Positions 1-9,735 are shown, numbered from the stretch's first letter. The stretch is 64,000 bases of DNA from Hydrogenophaga sp. (GCF_011390835.1 NZ_JAABRQ010000015.1:1-64000), one strand, 5' to 3'. A program made the numbers and translations. The notes: a model not told the origin generated them from the letters alone.

Positions 1-843
1 CAGCCCATCGTGCGCGCCTGGAGTGTGAGCACGGTGCGCGTGCTCGATGAGCTCGGCCATGTGCTGGCCAGCGCACCGCCGCCCACGGAGCCGCACTTTG
101 TCGCTACTCCCGGCATGAACGCATTGGTGACGCACTGGGCACAGCCCCTGCTGAAGCCCGAACTGCACGGCGTGAGCGGCGCCCGCGCCCTGACCGAGAC
201 CCGCGTCACCCACATCGAGCGCGACGCACTCAATCACGGCCAATGGCAGCTGCGCGCCGAGGACAGCGCCGGCGGTCAGGTCGTGCTCGGCGGCTTCGAC
301 CGCGTGGTCCTCGCGCAGCCCCATCTGCAAGCGCACGACCTGCTACTAGCCTCCGGCCATGCGCCGCATCTGCGCCAAGCGCTCGCGCCCGTGCAGGTGG
401 CACCGTGCTGGACGCTGATGGTGGCCTACCCCAACGCGATGCAGCCCGGCCTGAGCCATTTCGGGCCGCAATGGAACGCCGCGCGCAGCACCCACCACCG
501 CATCAGCTGGCTGGCGCGCGAAAATAGCAAACCCGCGCGCGAACGCGTCGAGCGCTGGACCATTCAGGCCAGCCCGGACTGGTCGACCAAACACCTGGAG
601 GACGACGCCGAACGCGTCAAGGCCAAGCTGCTCAAGGGCTTCGCTGAAATCACCGGGATACGAGTCACGCCGGCCCACGCGGTAGTGCACCGCTGGCGCT
701 TCGCGCAAACCCAGCAGCCGCTGGGCCGCCCCTTCATCTACGACGACGAACTGGGCATTGGCCTGTGCGGTGACTGGTGTTTGGGACACCGGGTGGAGGA
801 CGCGTTTGTGTCTGGTCTGGAAATGGCGCTGGCCATTGTTTGA
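1..843 (+). CDS. Renalase-like NAD(P)/FAD-dependent oxidoreductase, C-terminal part
   Basis: The frame is open from the first base of the window (QPIVRAW...), so the gene starts upstream and the N-terminal dinucleotide-binding fold is missing. What remains resembles the C-terminal part of renalase-like flavin oxidoreductases (COG3380 type): a substrate-domain stretch beginning FVATPGMNALV, and near the end the FAD-contacting segment GIGLCGDWCLGHRVEDAF, followed by a closing helix (SGLEMALAI). Bacterial members are poorly characterised, and the substrate cannot be told from the sequence. gluQ follows about 125 bp downstream on the same strand and could be cotranscribed. The family call is fairly secure; the physiological role is unknown. 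Confidence 0.75.
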   Translation, partial: QPIVRAWSVSTVRVLDELGHVLASAPPPTEPHFVATPGMNALVTHWAQPLLKPELHGVSGARALTETRVTHIERDALNHGQWQLRAEDSAGGQVVLGGFDRVVLAQPHLQAHDLLLASGHAPHLRQALAPVQVAPCWTLMVAYPNAMQPGLSHFGPQWNAARSTHHRISWLARENSKPARERVERWTIQASPDWSTKHLEDDAERVKAKLLKGFAEITGIRVTPAHAVVHRWRFAQTQQPLGRPFIYDDELGIGLCGDWCLGHRVEDAFVSGLEMALAIV

Positions 844-967
844 CGCCTCCCTGCGCTGCTTCTCGTCGCCCCACAAGGCGAGCTCACCTGCGGCCCAGCG
901 AAGCCGGTTTCGCGTTGTGCGCTGAAAATGCCGCTGGCCTTGGAAGCTGTTGTCCACCGCCGACCTG

Positions 968-1900
968 ATGCCCAACACGCCATGGATTGAACCGGTCTAC
1001 AGAGGCCGTTTTGCACCCTCTCCCACTGGGCCTTTGCACGCCGGCTCACTGGTTGCCGCGCTCGCCAGCTGGCTGGACGCCCGCGCGCACGGCGGCGCCT
1101 GGCTGGTGCGCATGGAAGACGTGGATGCTCCGCGCTGTGTGCCGGGTTCCGATCGCCTCATCCTGGAGCAGCTCGCTGCCTGCGGCCTGGTCAGCGACGA
1201 GCCGGTGGTATGGCAGTCGCAGCGTGGCGCGCGCTACCAGGCTGCGCTGGACTGCCTGATGGCAAGCGGCCTCGCCTATCCCTGCGCCTGTTCGCGCAAA
1301 GATATCGAAATAGCGCGGCAAGCGTTGGGGCCGCCCCGCCAACGCCACCAGGCGGCTGTCTACCCGGGTACCTGTCGGCCCGAGCGCGGCGGCTTGCAAG
1401 GCCGCGCGCCGCGGGCTTGGCGCTTTCGCTTGCCTGAAGACGCCCGCGTACAGTGGGCCGATGCGCGGCTGGGCCCCCAGGCGCAGGACGTCGCCTCGAC
1501 CGTCGGCGACTTTGTACTCCGGCGTGCCGACGGCTTGTGGGCCTACCAGCTCGCGGTGGTGGTGGACGACGCAGAACAAGGCATCACCCACGTAGTGCGT
1601 GGGGACGATCTGGCCGACAACACGGCGCGGCAGATCCTGCTGCAGCAAGCCCTGGGCTATGCCACGCCCTCGTACCGGCATGTGCCGCTGGTGCTCGCGG
1701 CCGATGGTGAAAAGCTCAGCAAACAACACGGCGCGCAGCCGCTGGACCTCAGCCATCCCCTGGACGCCCTGAGCCAGGCCGCGAGCCACCTGGGGCTCGC
1801 GCCCGCGCAGACCGATGTGGCCACAGCGCTGGCGGGATGGGTGAGCGCCTGGTCAGTGGCAGTCCCAGCGGCCCCATCCACTCGGCCCAGCGAGGCCTAG
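968..1900 (+). CDS. gluQ: Glutamyl-Q tRNA(Asp) synthetase
   Basis: This truncated glutamyl-tRNA synthetase paralogue activates glutamate and attaches it to the queuosine base of tRNA(Asp), not to a tRNA 3' end. The class I signature is clear: the HIGH-type motif [13 protein letters not shown] near residue 15 and the KMSKS-type motif EKLSKQHG near residue 247. A zinc-binding pattern C-x-C...Y...C (YPCACSR, then YPGTCR) lies in between. There is no anticodon-binding domain, and about 310 residues is the usual GluQ length. The ATG at 968 is chosen over an in-frame TTG at 950 because it starts just ahead of the conserved RFAPSPTG block. It sits between an oxidoreductase and a signalling protein with no functional link. 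Confidence 0.93.
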   Translation: MPNTPWIEPVYRGRFAPSPTGPLHAGSLVAALASWLDARAHGGAWLVRMEDVDAPRCVPGSDRLILEQLAACGLVSDEPVVWQSQRGARYQAALDCLMASGLAYPCACSRKDIEIARQALGPPRQRHQAAVYPGTCRPERGGLQGRAPRAWRFRLPEDARVQWADARLGPQAQDVASTVGDFVLRRADGLWAYQLAVVVDDAEQGITHVVRGDDLADNTARQILLQQALGYATPSYRHVPLVLAADGEKLSKQHGAQPLDLSHPLDALSQAASHLGLAPAQTDVATALAGWVSAWSVAVPAAPSTRPSEA

Positions 1901-1909
1901 GACGACGGC

Positions 1910-3673
1910 ATGAAACGATTTATCTTTCGGGGCTGGCTGGCACTGTGCCTGCTGGTGCTGGTGGTGCTGCTGGGTTGTTCGTCCAAGAGCGACCACGCTA
2001 ATGCTCGGGTGGAGCGCGACATCACGCTGCAAAGTCAGGTTTTTTTCGATGCCTCGGGGCAGCTGACGGTGGACCAGATCGCACAGCGACCAGACACCGA
2101 GCTGCAGCCGCTCGATCACTACCAGTCGTTTGCACTCGGCGATGGCGCGCTCTGGCTGCGCCTGAATCTGCCGCCGGTGCTGCCGCCACAGGACTGGTAC
2201 GTGTTGATGGACGCTTCGGCCTTCATCGACCGGGCCACGCTGTACCAGGGCGACAAGCTTGGTGGCTGGATCGCGCAGCAGGCGGGTGACCAGTTGCCCG
2301 TCTCGCAGTGGACGATTGCCGACCGGTCGCCGGTGTTTGCCATCGCTGCCGGGGCTGATCAGGCCGCGCTGTGGTTGCGGGTCGCCACCGGACCGGCTGC
2401 CCTCAACCCGAGGGTGTATGTGTTGAACGAAACCGCGCTGCAGCACAAACGCCACTGGACTTACCTGCTGCTCGGGGGCTACCTCGGCTTTGGTGTGCTG
2501 GTGATGTTTCTCGGGTGGGTGCACCTGCGCCTGTATCGCGACCGGTCGTTTGGCGCCTACGTGGTCTACGTGGGCTGCATGCTGGGCTTCCAGCTTTCCT
2601 TCACCGGCATCGGCGCCCTATTTTTCTGGCCCGACTGGGCCTGGTGGGCCAATGCCGCCCCTTCGGTGTTCATGCTCTGGCTCACCGCCTCGGGCATCTG
2701 GTTTGTGCGGGAGGTGTGCGCGGTGTCGCGGCACTCACCCCGGCTGGATCGTTATGTGCTCGCCTGGTGCGCCTTCGGCTTCCTGTACCCGGCGGTCTAC
2801 CTCGCGCTGCTCAACGGACCCGCTTTCTTGGTGCTCAGCCTCTATGGTCTGTTGTCGGTGCTGCTCAGCATCGGCCTTTGCCTGTGGACCTGGCGCCGAG
2901 GTGAGCGCTACGCGGGCTGGATGTTGCTGGGCTTTCTGCCGGTGCACCTGGGCTATCCGTTTCCCGCGCTGCGCAGTGCCGGCCTGCTGCCCGACAGCTG
3001 GGCCACCCAGTACGCGGTGCTGATCGGCTCCTGCATCGAGATTCCGCTGCTGCTGTACATCCTGCACCGGCGAGCCAAGGAGTTCAGCGAGAACCAGGCA
3101 CGCATGCGGGTGCTTGATCACACCGATCCGCTCACGGGCCTGACCACCAGCCTGGTGTTTCGCCTGCGCTTGCGCGATGCGATCCGCCGGGCGCGCCGCT
3201 ACCACCAGCATTGCGGTCTGCTGCTGGTGGAACTGTGCAACCACAAGGAATTTGTGCTGTCCGAGGGGCGCGAAGCCGGGGACCGCGCGCTGGTGATTGC
3301 CGCCGCTCGACTGACCCGCGTGCTGCGCGACGTGGACACCGTCTGCCGGGTGGCCGACACCCGCTTTGCCGTACTGGTGGAAGGCCCGCAGACACCGGCC
3401 GACCTCAAGCTGCTCGCGCAGCACATGGTAGCCAAGGGGCTTGAACCCGCGTCGGTCCTGCCTGGGCAGGCCAGTCTGCGGTTCCGGCTGGTCAGCGCCC
3501 TGCAGCCCGGGCGCGTGCCAGGCATGGGCGAGGAACAGGACGAAGCCACCGAGGCCAACGGCATGCTGGCGCAGCTGCACATCGCGCTGGACCAGATGGC
3601 AACCACCGATGACCGGAAGATGGTGCAGCACCTCTGGGCAGACCCCGAACCCGCGCCACCGGGTCTCGCCTGA
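1910..3673 (+). CDS. 7TMR-DISM membrane signalling protein with degenerate GGDEF domain
   Basis: A 587-residue membrane protein. An N-terminal signal ends in a lipobox-like LLGC (Cys23). A periplasmic 7TMR-DISM extracellular domain (about residues 30-170) follows, then seven hydrophobic segments (about 180-385), then a cytoplasmic GGDEF-type domain beginning DPLTGL near residue 402. The GG[D/E]EF active-site signature is replaced by ADTRF (about residues 482-486), and the metal-binding region reads [10 protein letters not shown] instead of the usual DLDxFKxxND. Diguanylate cyclase activity is therefore unlikely; it may act as a GTP or c-di-GMP sensor or a protein-interaction module. It begins 9 bp after gluQ and ends 70 bp before trmB. 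The architecture is secure, the output is not. Confidence 0.85.
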   Translation: MKRFIFRGWLALCLLVLVVLLGCSSKSDHANARVERDITLQSQVFFDASGQLTVDQIAQRPDTELQPLDHYQSFALGDGALWLRLNLPPVLPPQDWYVLMDASAFIDRATLYQGDKLGGWIAQQAGDQLPVSQWTIADRSPVFAIAAGADQAALWLRVATGPAALNPRVYVLNETALQHKRHWTYLLLGGYLGFGVLVMFLGWVHLRLYRDRSFGAYVVYVGCMLGFQLSFTGIGALFFWPDWAWWANAAPSVFMLWLTASGIWFVREVCAVSRHSPRLDRYVLAWCAFGFLYPAVYLALLNGPAFLVLSLYGLLSVLLSIGLCLWTWRRGERYAGWMLLGFLPVHLGYPFPALRSAGLLPDSWATQYAVLIGSCIEIPLLLYILHRRAKEFSENQARMRVLDHTDPLTGLTTSLVFRLRLRDAIRRARRYHQHCGLLLVELCNHKEFVLSEGREAGDRALVIAAARLTRVLRDVDTVCRVADTRFAVLVEGPQTPADLKLLAQHMVAKGLEPASVLPGQASLRFRLVSALQPGRVPGMGEEQDEATEANGMLAQLHIALDQMATTDDRKMVQHLWADPEPAPPGLA

Positions 3674-3743
3674 GCGGACACTGGCGCTCGGGCGCGACAG
3701 CCGCTCGTCCTACAATCGGCGGCCCCACGCAAGCCAAGCCCCC

Positions 3744-4487
3744 ATGAGCTCCCCCACACCGCCACCTGATGGCGCCAAAGCCGCTTACCCGCCCGACAAG
3801 CCCTTCATGCGCGTGGTCAAAAGCTACGTGCTGCGAGCGGGGCGCACCGGCCCGGGCCAGGTGCGCGCCTACGCCCAGTTCGGTCCGCGCTTTCTGCTGG
3901 CCTATCAGGCGGACCAGCCGCTGGACGTCGCAGCGGCCTTCGGGCGCGACGCGCCGCTGATCCTGGAAATCGGTTTTGGCATGGGTGGCGCCACCGCGCA
4001 GATCGCCCAGGCGCGACCGCAGGACAACTTCCTCTGCTGCGAAGTGCACGAGCCCGGCGTGGGCGCGCTGCTCAAGCTGTGCGGCGAAGGCGGCATCGAG
4101 AACATCCGCATCCTGCGACACGACGCGGTCGAGGTGCTCGACCACATGCTGCCCGAAGCCAGCCTGGACGGTGTGCACGTGTTTTTTCCCGACCCCTGGC
4201 ACAAGAGCCGCCACCACAAGCGCCGCCTGATCCAGGGGCCGTTCGTCAACCGCCTCGCCCGCCACCTCAAGCCGGGCGGCTACCTGCACCTGGCCACCGA
4301 CTGGGAGCCATACGCCGAGCAGATGTACGCCGTGCTGCGCGCCGAACCGCTGCTGGTCAACACCGTCGCCGAGCCTGGCCCGCACGGCTGCGCGCCCAAG
4401 CCGGACTACCGGCCGCTGACCAAGTTCGAAAACCGCGGCCTCAAGCTCGGCCACGGCGTGTGGGACCTGGTGTTTCGCCGCATCTGA
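3744..4487 (+). CDS. trmB: tRNA (guanine-N7-)-methyltransferase
   Basis: Makes m7G46 in the variable loop of tRNAs, using S-adenosylmethionine. The SAM-binding motif [13 protein letters not shown] (about residue 75) is the classic TrmB version of motif I. The catalytic-region signature [16 protein letters not shown] and a C-terminal [19 protein letters not shown] are both diagnostic. The frame is open further upstream, but the ATG at 3744 gives a normal 247-residue protein with the short proline-rich N-terminus common in Burkholderiales, and it avoids overlap with the preceding gene, which ends at 3673. It is a housekeeping gene with no functional tie to its neighbours. Confidence 0.95.
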   Translation: MSSPTPPPDGAKAAYPPDKPFMRVVKSYVLRAGRTGPGQVRAYAQFGPRFLLAYQADQPLDVAAAFGRDAPLILEIGFGMGGATAQIAQARPQDNFLCCEVHEPGVGALLKLCGEGGIENIRILRHDAVEVLDHMLPEASLDGVHVFFPDPWHKSRHHKRRLIQGPFVNRLARHLKPGGYLHLATDWEPYAEQMYAVLRAEPLLVNTVAEPGPHGCAPKPDYRPLTKFENRGLKLGHGVWDLVFRRI

Positions 4488-4512
4488 ACAGCGCGACGCA
4501 TGGCCTGAAGGC

Positions 4513-4779
4513 TCAGTCGGCCGCGGTGGCCACCTCGTCAGGACCCATCATCACATCGGCCGTCTTGCCGATGACCTTGCCACCGATGCGTGCGGTGCCC
4601 ACCGCCGCGTCCACCACCAGCCCCGCCGTGCCAACCACGGCAGAGGCCGCCACGTCGGCCACCGCGAGCACGGTGCAGCCGGGCAGGACGAACGTGCACG
4701 CCAGCAGCAAGGCGATGCTGGCGCGCTGACATCCCACTGCGATGCGGGTGTGGAGAGATGATCGATGGGGTTGGTTCAT
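4513..4779 (-). CDS. Small lipoprotein, NF038104-like
   Basis: An 88-residue protein with a strong lipoprotein signal: charged N-terminus, the hydrophobic run IALLLACTFVLPGC, and Cys about residue 33 as the lipidation site. The mature part is rich in Ala, Gly and Val with regularly spaced small residues (VADVAASAVVGTAGLVVDAAVGTA), suggesting a glycine-zipper-like hydrophobic hairpin, and ends in a short polar tail. Proteins of this shape are widespread in Proteobacteria and have no known function. The ATG at 4779 is preferred to upstream in-frame starts because it places the signal peptide at the N-terminus. It is convergent with trmB and divergent from the pseudouridine synthase gene. Confidence 0.7.
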   Translation of the reverse strand: MNQPHRSSLHTRIAVGCQRASIALLLACTFVLPGCTVLAVADVAASAVVGTAGLVVDAAVGTARIGGKVIGKTADVMMGPDEVATAAD

Positions 4780-4886
4780 GGCGTGTCGGCGAGCGTTTTG
4801 GGCCTGCGGCGCAGAATACCTGCTTTGCGCAACCGGCCTGTAACCATATCCTTCAAGGCGGTGCATTGCCCTTTCAGCCGAGACCC

Positions 4887-5846
4887 ATGTCACGCTCCCC
4901 ACGCTCTACTTCGATCCCGCCGCGACAGGGTGTGTCGGCCAGTTGCGTGTCCTTGCAGCCCCTGACGGCAGCGCCGTGGACGACCCTGCTCGACTTCTTG
5001 TGTCACCGAATGCCAACCGTCACTCGAGCCGATTGGGTCCTGCGGCTGGCGCAGGGCCAGGTGCTGGCGGAAAACGGCGACGCCTTGTCGCCAGACGCGC
5101 CCTACGCAGGTGGCACCCGGGTCTATTACTACCGGGATGTGCCCGACGAAACCCCCATCCCGTTCGAGGAAACGGTGCTGTACCAGGACGAGCACCTGGT
5201 GGTGGCCGACAAGCCGCACTTCCTGCCGGTCACCCCGGGTGGGCGCTACGTGCAGCAGTCGCTGCTGGTGCGTCTGCAACGCCGCCTCGGCCTGCCCCAG
5301 CTCGCGCCCCTGCACCGCATCGACCGTGAAACCGCCGGGCTGGTGCTGCTGGCGGTGCAGCCGGCCGAGCGTGGTGCCTACCACGCCCTGTTCAGCGGCC
5401 GCACCGTGGAGAAGACCTACGAGGCCATCGCGCCGCATGCCGAGCACGGCGTGTGGCCACACACCCGATGCAGCCACCTGACCGAGCACCCCACCGATTT
5501 TTTTCGCATGTGCGAAGCCGAGCACGGCGCCGCCAACAGCGAGACCACCATTCACTGGCTGGAGCGGCACGGTCCTTGGGCTCGCTACCGGCTGTTGCCG
5601 CGCACCGGCAAACGCCATCAGCTCAGGGTGCACATGATGGCCCTGGGCTTGCCGATCGCGGGCGACCAGCTCTACCCTCAGGTGCTGCACGGACCCGATG
5701 ACGAAGAAAGTTTCGAGCGGCCGCTGTGCCTGCTGGCCCAGGCCATCGCCTTCACCGATCCGGTGACCGGCGAAGCTCGGCGATTCGAGAGCCGGCGCAG
5801 GCTGGACTGGCCTATCCCGGCAGTAGATCGGCCAGCAAGCGGCTGA
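4887..5846 (+). CDS. RluA-family pseudouridine synthase
   Basis: A 319-residue RNA pseudouridine synthase. The catalytic motif is HRIDRETAGLVLL (about residue 148), with the essential Asp in RID-R. Upstream lies the family segment VLYQDEHLVVADKPHFLPV and downstream the RLLPRTGKRHQLRVHM block, both typical of RluA/RluC/TruC-like enzymes. A short S4-like N-terminal region (RADWVLRLAQGQVL) is present. The target uridine cannot be predicted. The ATG at 4887 is chosen because upstream in-frame sequence is low-complexity Pro/Arg and lies opposite the lipoprotein gene. Its 3' end overlaps the end of ydiJ, on the other strand, by 35 bp. Confidence 0.88.
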   Translation: MSRSPRSTSIPPRQGVSASCVSLQPLTAAPWTTLLDFLCHRMPTVTRADWVLRLAQGQVLAENGDALSPDAPYAGGTRVYYYRDVPDETPIPFEETVLYQDEHLVVADKPHFLPVTPGGRYVQQSLLVRLQRRLGLPQLAPLHRIDRETAGLVLLAVQPAERGAYHALFSGRTVEKTYEAIAPHAEHGVWPHTRCSHLTEHPTDFFRMCEAEHGAANSETTIHWLERHGPWARYRLLPRTGKRHQLRVHMMALGLPIAGDQLYPQVLHGPDDEESFERPLCLLAQAIAFTDPVTGEARRFESRRRLDWPIPAVDRPASG

Positions 5847-8800
5847 CGTGCACCGCTTCGCGCTGCGCACCGTCGTGGATCTGGTGGCGGCAGCTGGTGC
5901 CGTCGGCCACGACCACCGCATCGGGTTCGGCCCGCACCGCGGGCAACAGACTCAGTTCGGCCATCTGCATCGACACCTCGTGATGCGAGGCCTCATAGCC
6001 AAAGCTACCTGCCATGCCGCAACAGCTGCTTTCGATGAGTCGAGGCTTCGCCTCGGGGATCCAGCCCAGCACCGTGAGGATGGGTGAGACCGCGTCGAAC
6101 GCCTTCTGGTGGCAGTGCCCGTGCAGCAGCAAGGGCCGGCCCAGCGGCTTCAATGAAGCCTTGAGCGCATCGAGCCGACCGGCCCGGTCTTCGCGAACCA
6201 GAAACTCTTCCAGCAGCATCGACTGCTCCGCGATCCGGTGCTCACCGGCGTTCAAGCCCATCACCAGCAGCTCGTCGCGCAGCGTCAGCAGGCACGAAGG
6301 CTCCAGACCGACGATGGCGATACCGCGCTCGGCAAACGGCAGCAGGCTTTGCACCACCTCGCGCGCCTTCTCTCGTGCCCGCTCCACCATGCCCGAGGCG
6401 AGATAGGTGCGGCCGCAACACAGGTGCTGGCCGTCGGGTTTCAGCTTGGTCGCCACGTGCACCGTGTAGCCCGCGGCCCGCAAGACCTTGACGGCTGCCT
6501 GCGCGTTGTCGGCTTCAAAGTAGCCATTGAATGTGTCGACGAACAGCACCACGCCGCGCTCGGCGGCCAGCACCTGCTCGCGGCTGGCGGTCTGGTGGGT
6601 CTGGCTGGGCTGGTTGAAGAAGTGCCGGCTTTGCCATTCGGGCAGGCTGCGCTGCGCCGAGAAGCCCAGCAGCTTTTCCGCCAGCTTGGCCAGCAGCAGC
6701 ATGCGGTTTCGCAGGTTGAGCAGGGGCGCGAGGCGGGCCGCCGTGCGCGCGTAGTCGGGCAGCTGCGCGACCAGCCGGTCTTTCAGGGTGAAGCCGTGTT
6801 TCGCCTTGTAGTGGTGCAGAAACTCGACCTTCATCTTGGCCATGTCCACGCCGGTGGGGCAATCGCGTTTGCAGCCTTTGCAGCCCACACACAGGTCCAT
6901 CGCCTCCATCACCACCTCGCTGGTGAGCGCGTCCTGGCCCGCCAGGCCTTCAATCTGTCCGCTGAGTGCCAGACGCAAGGTGTTGGCGCGGCCTCGCGTG
7001 AGGTGCTTTTCATCGCGCGTCACGCGGTAGCTTGGGCACATGGTGCCGGCGTCGAACTTGCGGCAGTGGCCGTTGTTGTTGCACATCTCCACCGCCTTGG
7101 CCAGCCCCAGCGCCGGGTCACCGCCCGTACCCGGTTCGGAGGTCTGCTCGGTCACGGGGTCGTTCTGCACGTCCCAGGCGCGCCAGTCCAGCACCGGCTG
7201 GATCGGCACCACCTTGTAGGTGGGCGGGAAGCGCATCAGGCTCGCGTCGTCCATCTTCGGCGGATCCACCATGCGGTTGGGTGAAAACAGGCCTTCCGGG
7301 TCCAGCCGGGTCTTGATGCGCGCAAATGCCTCGTTGATGCGCGGACCAAACTGCCACTCGACCCACTCGCCGCGGCACAAGCCGTCGCCGTGCTCGCCGC
7401 TGTAGGCGCCCTTGTATTTGCGCACCAGCTCGCTGGCCTCCTCGGCGATCGCGCGCATCTTGCTCGCGCCATCGCGGCGCATGTCGAGAATGGGCCGCAC
7501 GTGCAGCGTGCCGACCGAGGCATGCGCGTACCAGGTGCCGCGGCTGCCGTGCCGGTGAAACACCTCGGTGAGCGCATCGGTGTATTCGGCCAGGTGCACC
7601 AGCGGCACCGCACAGTCTTCGATGAAGCTCACCGGCTTGCCGTCGCCCCGCAGGCTCATCATGATGTTGAGACCTGCCTTGCGCACTTCCCACAGGTTTT
7701 TCTGCGGCGCATCGTCCACCATCTCGACCACGCTGCCGGGCAGACCCAGCTCGCCCATGAGATCCACCAGTTCGCGCAGCTTGTGCGTGAGGTCGGCCTT
7801 GCTGGCCCCCGAGAATTCCACCAGCAACACCGCTGCAGGCTTGCCGCCGTTGATGTGGGGCGAGAGCGCGGTGCGGATGGTGGGCGCAAACGCGGGGTTC
7901 TTGAGCGAGAGCTCGATCATGGTGCGGTCGACCAGCTCCACCGCGCTCAGGCACCCGCCGCTCATGCCTTCGCCCAGCTTGACGATGTGCTGCGCGCTGT
8001 CCATCGCCTGGTAGAAGGTGGGGAAGTTCACCACGCCGAGCACCTTGGCACGCGGCAGCTCGGACAGGCGCAAGGTGAGCGAACGGGTGAGTGCCAGCGT
8101 GCCTTCGCTGCCCACCAGCAGATGGGCCAGATTGACCGAGCCGTCTGCGTTGTAAGGCTTCTGATTCTGGTTGCGGAAGATGTCGAGGTTGTAGCCCGCT
8201 ACCCGGCGCAACACCTTGGGCCAGCGTGCATCGATCTCGTCGGCGTGTTCCATCGCCAGGTCGCGCACGAAGTCGCCAATGGCCAATGCATCCGGCGAGG
8301 CCTGGCTGTAAGCGCCGAATTCAACCAGGCTGCCGTCGGCCATCCAGGCCTCGGCACCCAACACGTTGTGAACCATGTTGCCGTAGGCGATGGAGCGGCT
8401 GCCGCAGGAGTTGTTGCCCGCCATGCCACCCAGCGTGGCCTGCGCACTGGTGGAGACGTCCACCGGGTACCACAGGCCATGGGGCTTGAGCTGCGCATTG
8501 AGGTGATCGAGCACCAGACCCGGCTCCACCTTGGCGGTGCGCTCGGCGGGGTTGACATCGAGCACGCGGCGCATGTGCTGGCTGTGGTCGATCACCAGCC
8601 CGGCGCCCACGGTCTGGCCGCACTGGCTGGTGCCGCCGCCGCGCGGGACGATGGGCACCGAAAGATCGCGGCAGATGTCAATCGCCAGGCGCACATCGGC
8701 CGCGTCTGTGGGCACGAACACGCCCACCGGCATCTGCTGGTAGATTGAGGCATCGGTGGCGTAGCGGCCCCGATCTGCGGGGCTGAACAAGACTTCGCCC

Positions 8801-8922
8801 CGGGTCTGCACCGACAGGCGTTTGGCCAGTTTGCCCGCGACTTCGTTGCTCACACCGGCTACCCGGTCGTACATCGCCTCGGGGGCATCTCGGGTCACAT
8901 TCAGAGGCAGAGGGGCATTCAT
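5812..8922 (-). CDS. ydiJ: YdiJ-like FAD/4Fe-4S 2-hydroxyacid dehydrogenase
   Basis: A 1036-residue fusion of a PCMH-type FAD oxidase domain (PRGGGTSQCGQTVGAG near residue 95), a lactate-dehydrogenase-like C-terminal cap, a ferredoxin-like region with two cysteine sets (CNNNGHCRKF near 612; CVGCKGCKRDCPTGVD near 676), and a GlpC-type region with two CCG motifs (LCCGRTYLASG, CCGMAGSFGYE). The length and order match E. coli YdiJ, which oxidises D-2-hydroxyglutarate; D-lactate or a related hydroxyacid is possible here. Electrons probably leave through the iron-sulfur clusters to the quinone pool. It is translationally coupled to the GntR gene by a 4-bp overlap, so the hydroxyacid or its product may be the GntR effector. 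Confidence 0.85.
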   Translation of the reverse strand: MNAPLPLNVTRDAPEAMYDRVAGVSNEVAGKLAKRLSVQTRGEVLFSPADRGRYATDASIYQQMPVGVFVPTDAADVRLAIDICRDLSVPIVPRGGGTSQCGQTVGAGLVIDHSQHMRRVLDVNPAERTAKVEPGLVLDHLNAQLKPHGLWYPVDVSTSAQATLGGMAGNNSCGSRSIAYGNMVHNVLGAEAWMADGSLVEFGAYSQASPDALAIGDFVRDLAMEHADEIDARWPKVLRRVAGYNLDIFRNQNQKPYNADGSVNLAHLLVGSEGTLALTRSLTLRLSELPRAKVLGVVNFPTFYQAMDSAQHIVKLGEGMSGGCLSAVELVDRTMIELSLKNPAFAPTIRTALSPHINGGKPAAVLLVEFSGASKADLTHKLRELVDLMGELGLPGSVVEMVDDAPQKNLWEVRKAGLNIMMSLRGDGKPVSFIEDCAVPLVHLAEYTDALTEVFHRHGSRGTWYAHASVGTLHVRPILDMRRDGASKMRAIAEEASELVRKYKGAYSGEHGDGLCRGEWVEWQFGPRINEAFARIKTRLDPEGLFSPNRMVDPPKMDDASLMRFPPTYKVVPIQPVLDWRAWDVQNDPVTEQTSEPGTGGDPALGLAKAVEMCNNNGHCRKFDAGTMCPSYRVTRDEKHLTRGRANTLRLALSGQIEGLAGQDALTSEVVMEAMDLCVGCKGCKRDCPTGVDMAKMKVEFLHHYKAKHGFTLKDRLVAQLPDYARTAARLAPLLNLRNRMLLLAKLAEKLLGFSAQRSLPEWQSRHFFNQPSQTHQTASREQVLAAERGVVLFVDTFNGYFEADNAQAAVKVLRAAGYTVHVATKLKPDGQHLCCGRTYLASGMVERAREKAREVVQSLLPFAERGIAIVGLEPSCLLTLRDELLVMGLNAGEHRIAEQSMLLEEFLVREDRAGRLDALKASLKPLGRPLLLHGHCHQKAFDAVSPILTVLGWIPEAKPRLIESSCCGMAGSFGYEASHHEVSMQMAELSLLPAVRAEPDAVVVADGTSCRHQIHDGAQREAVHVSRLLADLLPG

Positions 8923-9620
8923 TCGGCTTTTCCTTGAGGACTGGCGGTCCCGGTTTCCAACGCTCGCAGCTGCTCCATCACCACGTCGCGCTTGTTGTTC
9001 AGGTGTTTGAGCAACACGCGGCTCAGGGCGGCGCTGTCGCGGACCTCCAGCGCCTGAATCATGGCTTCATGCTCCTGCATCGCGCGGCGCCATTTTTCGC
9101 CATCCTGGTTGGAACGAAACCGCAGCGCCTGCAAGCGCGCATTGACCTGGTTGTAGGTACTGGTGAGCACCGGGTTCTTGGCCGCGAGGTTCATGCGATG
9201 GTGGATGGCGGCGTTGAGCTGGTAGTAGGCCGAGAGGTCTCGCCGGGTATATGCCGCCATCATTTCAAAGTGCAAAGCCTTGATCTCGGACAGTTCGGCT
9301 TCGGTCACCCGCTGCGCCGCGAGTTCGCCGGACAGGGCCTCCAGCCCGGCCATCACCTCGAAGGTGTCGCGCACCGAGGCTTCGCTGAGCTGCACCGCCA
9401 CCGAGCCGCGGTTGGGCAGCAACTCCACCAGGCCCTCGGCGGCCAGCATCTTGATGGCCTCTCGCAGGGGGGTGCGTGAAATGCGCAGTTCTTCGCACAA
9501 GGCGCGCTCGTTGAGTTTGGCACCGGGCGCAATGCGGCCCTCGACCAGCATCTGGCGCAGTCGGCGCGCCACCTGCTCGTGCAACACCGGACGCTCGATG
9601 GACAAGATTTCTGCGGTCAT
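8919..9620 (-). CDS. GntR-family regulator, FadR/FCD subfamily
   Basis: A 233-residue regulator with an N-terminal winged helix (LHEQVARRLRQMLVEGRIAPGAKLNERALCEELRISRTPLREAIKML; quoted in part as the match, residues 13-59) and an all-helical C-terminal FCD ligand-binding domain. The FCD domain usually binds small carboxylates through a metal held by Asp/His residues; the HHRMN segment near residue 145 fits. It is the first gene of gntR-ydiJ and is divergent from the aminotransferase-TRAP operon. The 115-bp gap between them contains a TTTGTATT/AATACAAA palindrome, so it probably regulates itself and the operon opposite. The ligand is unknown; a hydroxy- or dicarboxylate is the natural guess. 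Confidence 0.9.
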   Translation of the reverse strand: MTAEILSIERPVLHEQVARRLRQMLVEGRIAPGAKLNERALCEELRISRTPLREAIKMLAAEGLVELLPNRGSVAVQLSEASVRDTFEVMAGLEALSGELAAQRVTEAELSEIKALHFEMMAAYTRRDLSAYYQLNAAIHHRMNLAAKNPVLTSTYNQVNARLQALRFRSNQDGEKWRRAMQEHEAMIQALEVRDSAALSRVLLKHLNNKRDVVMEQLRALETGTASPQGKAE

Positions 9621-9679
9621 GCAATCAATTCTGTATGCAAAAAAGAATCGCTTTCAGGTCCATTCTAGGGTGTTCGCCC

Positions 9680-9704
9680 TTGACATTTGTATTTTGAATA
9701 CAAA
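9680..9704. promoter_or_regulatory. Candidate GntR operator overlapping a -35 box
   Basis: Positions 9686-9704 form a perfect inverted repeat with 8-bp arms TTTGTATT / AATACAAA and a TTG spacer. A consensus -35 hexamer TTGACA (9680-9685) abuts it, so bound protein would block rightward transcription of the aminotransferase-TRAP operon. A second, less regular TGTATGCA (9632-9639) lies near the gntR start. The GTAT...ATAC arms fit the general half-sites of FadR-type GntR proteins. Assignment to the adjacent GntR is inference. Confidence 0.6.
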
Positions 9705-9735
9705 AAATGGGGACACTCAAGAAAGGTCTCTCCGC

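Noticed and set aside
7390..8748. A 452-codon open frame on the + strand
   Set aside because: Antisense to ydiJ; no domain features.
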